Assembly: GCF_027587205.1 (NCBI RefSeq)
Contig: NZ_JAPDOD010000009.1
Span: 124,001 to 188,000 of the forward strand
Length of the DNA stretch: 64,000 bases
Origin: Solirubrobacter ginsenosidimutans
GTDB taxonomy: Bacteria > Actinomycetota > Thermoleophilia > Solirubrobacterales > Solirubrobacteraceae
Reading direction: 5' to 3'
Shown here: positions 63,204-64,000 of the stretch, one piece after another
How the letters are laid out: every line of letters begins with the position of its first letter
Position numbering within the stretch: the stretch's first letter is position 1
Program-made: the position numbers and the translations under genes
Notes under the pieces: generated by a model
Database searches by the model: none
The model's input: only the letters and a program-made list of their open reading frames with translations
What the model was told of the DNA's origin: nothing

Positions 63204-64000
63204 ATGCGCCTGGCACTCATCCTGATCGCGCTGTTCACGCTGAGTGCCTCCGCGGCACGTGCGGACGTGTTCGTCCCCGCGGATCCGCCGGTGTTGCGGT
63301 CGGCGCAGTGCGTCGCGGGCGGCGGGGACGTGATCGCGGCCGGCACCGAGCCCGACAAGCCGCTCCGTCTGAGCGTCGGGGGCGGCGGGTGGCGGGAGCT
63401 CCCCGGGCTCCGCGGGTGCCCGGTGATCGCGGCCGCGGGCGACGGGACGCTGGCGCTCGTGGGTCTGTCGGTGAACCGTGCGGACACGTCGCTCGACGGC
63501 GCGAGCCTGGTGGTGCGCGAGCCGGGCGGTGCGTTCGGAGCCCCGATCGTGCTCGGCGGCGATTCCACGTCGGGCGCCGCCGCGGTCGCGGTTGCGCCGG
63601 GCGGGTGGGTGGCGGTCGCCTGGATCGAGCGCGACGTCGGCCTCACGGTGCTGGTCCGCCGCCCCGACGGGAGCGAGGTGCGCACGCTCCTCGAGCCGTT
63701 CCCCGGAGTGCTCGACATCTCGGACGCCCACGTCGGCATCAACGCGAGCGGCGACGTCACGGTCGCCTGGACCCGCTTCGACCGCCGGACGATGCGGCTC
63801 CGCGTCGCGCGCGGCGTCGCCGGGGCCGCGCCGGTCGCGGGCCCTGACCTGGCCAGCCCGGCCGAGAGTTTCGGCGAGCTCGCGTTGGCGATCGCGCCGG
63901 CCGGAGGGTCGCTCGTCGCGTGGACGGACGCCGACGGCGCGCACGCGATCCTCGACGGGCAGCCGCCGGCCGTCGTCGCGCCCGCCGCGCCGGGCGCGCA
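63204..64000 (+). CDS. Secreted propeller-like protein, N-terminal part
   Basis: At least 265 codons, running off the right edge. Starts MRLALILIALFTLSASAARA, a clear signal peptide, then beta units with alternating VAVAPGGWVAVAWIERD, GINASGDVTVAWTRFD, LAIAPAGGSLVAWTDAD, the same repeat style as the 41627-43615 protein. TACGTT stands 9 nt before the ATG. No catalytic motif in the visible part. Confidence 0.8.
   Translation, partial: MRLALILIALFTLSASAARADVFVPADPPVLRSAQCVAGGGDVIAAGTEPDKPLRLSVGGGGWRELPGLRGCPVIAAAGDGTLALVGLSVNRADTSLDGASLVVREPGGAFGAPIVLGGDSTSGAAAVAVAPGGWVAVAWIERDVGLTVLVRRPDGSEVRTLLEPFPGVLDISDAHVGINASGDVTVAWTRFDRRTMRLRVARGVAGAAPVAGPDLASPAESFGELALAIAPAGGSLVAWTDADGAHAILDGQPPAVVAPAAPGA

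Overview
This 64 kb window is high-GC (roughly 70% by eye) bacterial chromosome, most likely from an actinobacterium of the Thermoleophilia/Solirubrobacterales type. That placement is inference. It rests on the mix of aromatic-catabolism operons, many short exported proteins with PKD, cupredoxin or beta-propeller folds, Thr-Pro linkers, and C-terminal basic or FecR-like domains that I associate with that group. No rRNA, tRNA, CRISPR array, insertion sequence or prophage was seen. Genes are dense and many are translationally coupled through 4-bp ATGA or GTGA overlaps.

Layout. 1-507 is the end of tryptophan 2,3-dioxygenase. 504-4524 is a three-gene operon for an exported multicopper oxidase flanked by cupredoxin proteins, followed by an MmpL-type exporter (4638-6779). 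6919-15754 holds large secreted proteins: a ThuA/sugar-dehydrogenase/PKD fusion, a lipoprotein, a two-cupredoxin Thr-Pro protein and a PKD-repeat protein. 15797-22360 is a six-gene operon for CoA-dependent breakdown of 2-aminobenzoate (anthranilate) or salicylate, ending in a Rid-family gene. 22387-26810 has a sugar isomerase-like gene and four regulators, one an HD-GYP/HTH fusion.

26939-33762 (minus strand) is a five-gene operon: aldehyde dehydrogenase, acetoacetyl-CoA synthetase, feruloyl-CoA synthetase-like ligase, thioesterase and thiolase. It diverges from a phenylacetyl-CoA epoxygenase-like operon (33849-36136) in which the PaaD scaffold is split into two genes. Their two sigma70-like promoters overlap completely. 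36173-44881 contains a Bax inhibitor-1-like membrane protein, secreted propeller proteins, a YbjQ-like cluster, an aldo/keto reductase, an exported intradiol dioxygenase and a broken gene. 44903-49646 is a two-component system facing an ABC transporter. 49710-57042 holds a hydrolase/MarR pair sharing an operator, methyltransferases, a trypsin-like protease, a flavoprotein, TrmO, and a citrate synthase operon led by a CGNR regulator. 57119-64000 holds a subtilisin, an FKBP isomerase, a phenylalanine/aromatic ammonia-lyase and two secreted propeller proteins.

Functionally, tryptophan (via kynurenine and anthranilate), phenylalanine (via cinnamate), phenylpropanoids and phenylacetyl-CoA could all feed the CoA-dependent pathways here; this linkage is inference. 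Three regulatory patterns stand out. A promoter-linked inverted repeat (CTTTTGCG-N9-CGCAAAAG) precedes two secreted-protein genes that share a C-terminal domain, with a degenerate third copy upstream of the oxidase operon. A TANNNT -10 box lies 6-9 nt before the start codon of about 13 genes, implying widespread leaderless mRNA. A family of A-centred perfect palindromes lies between genes.
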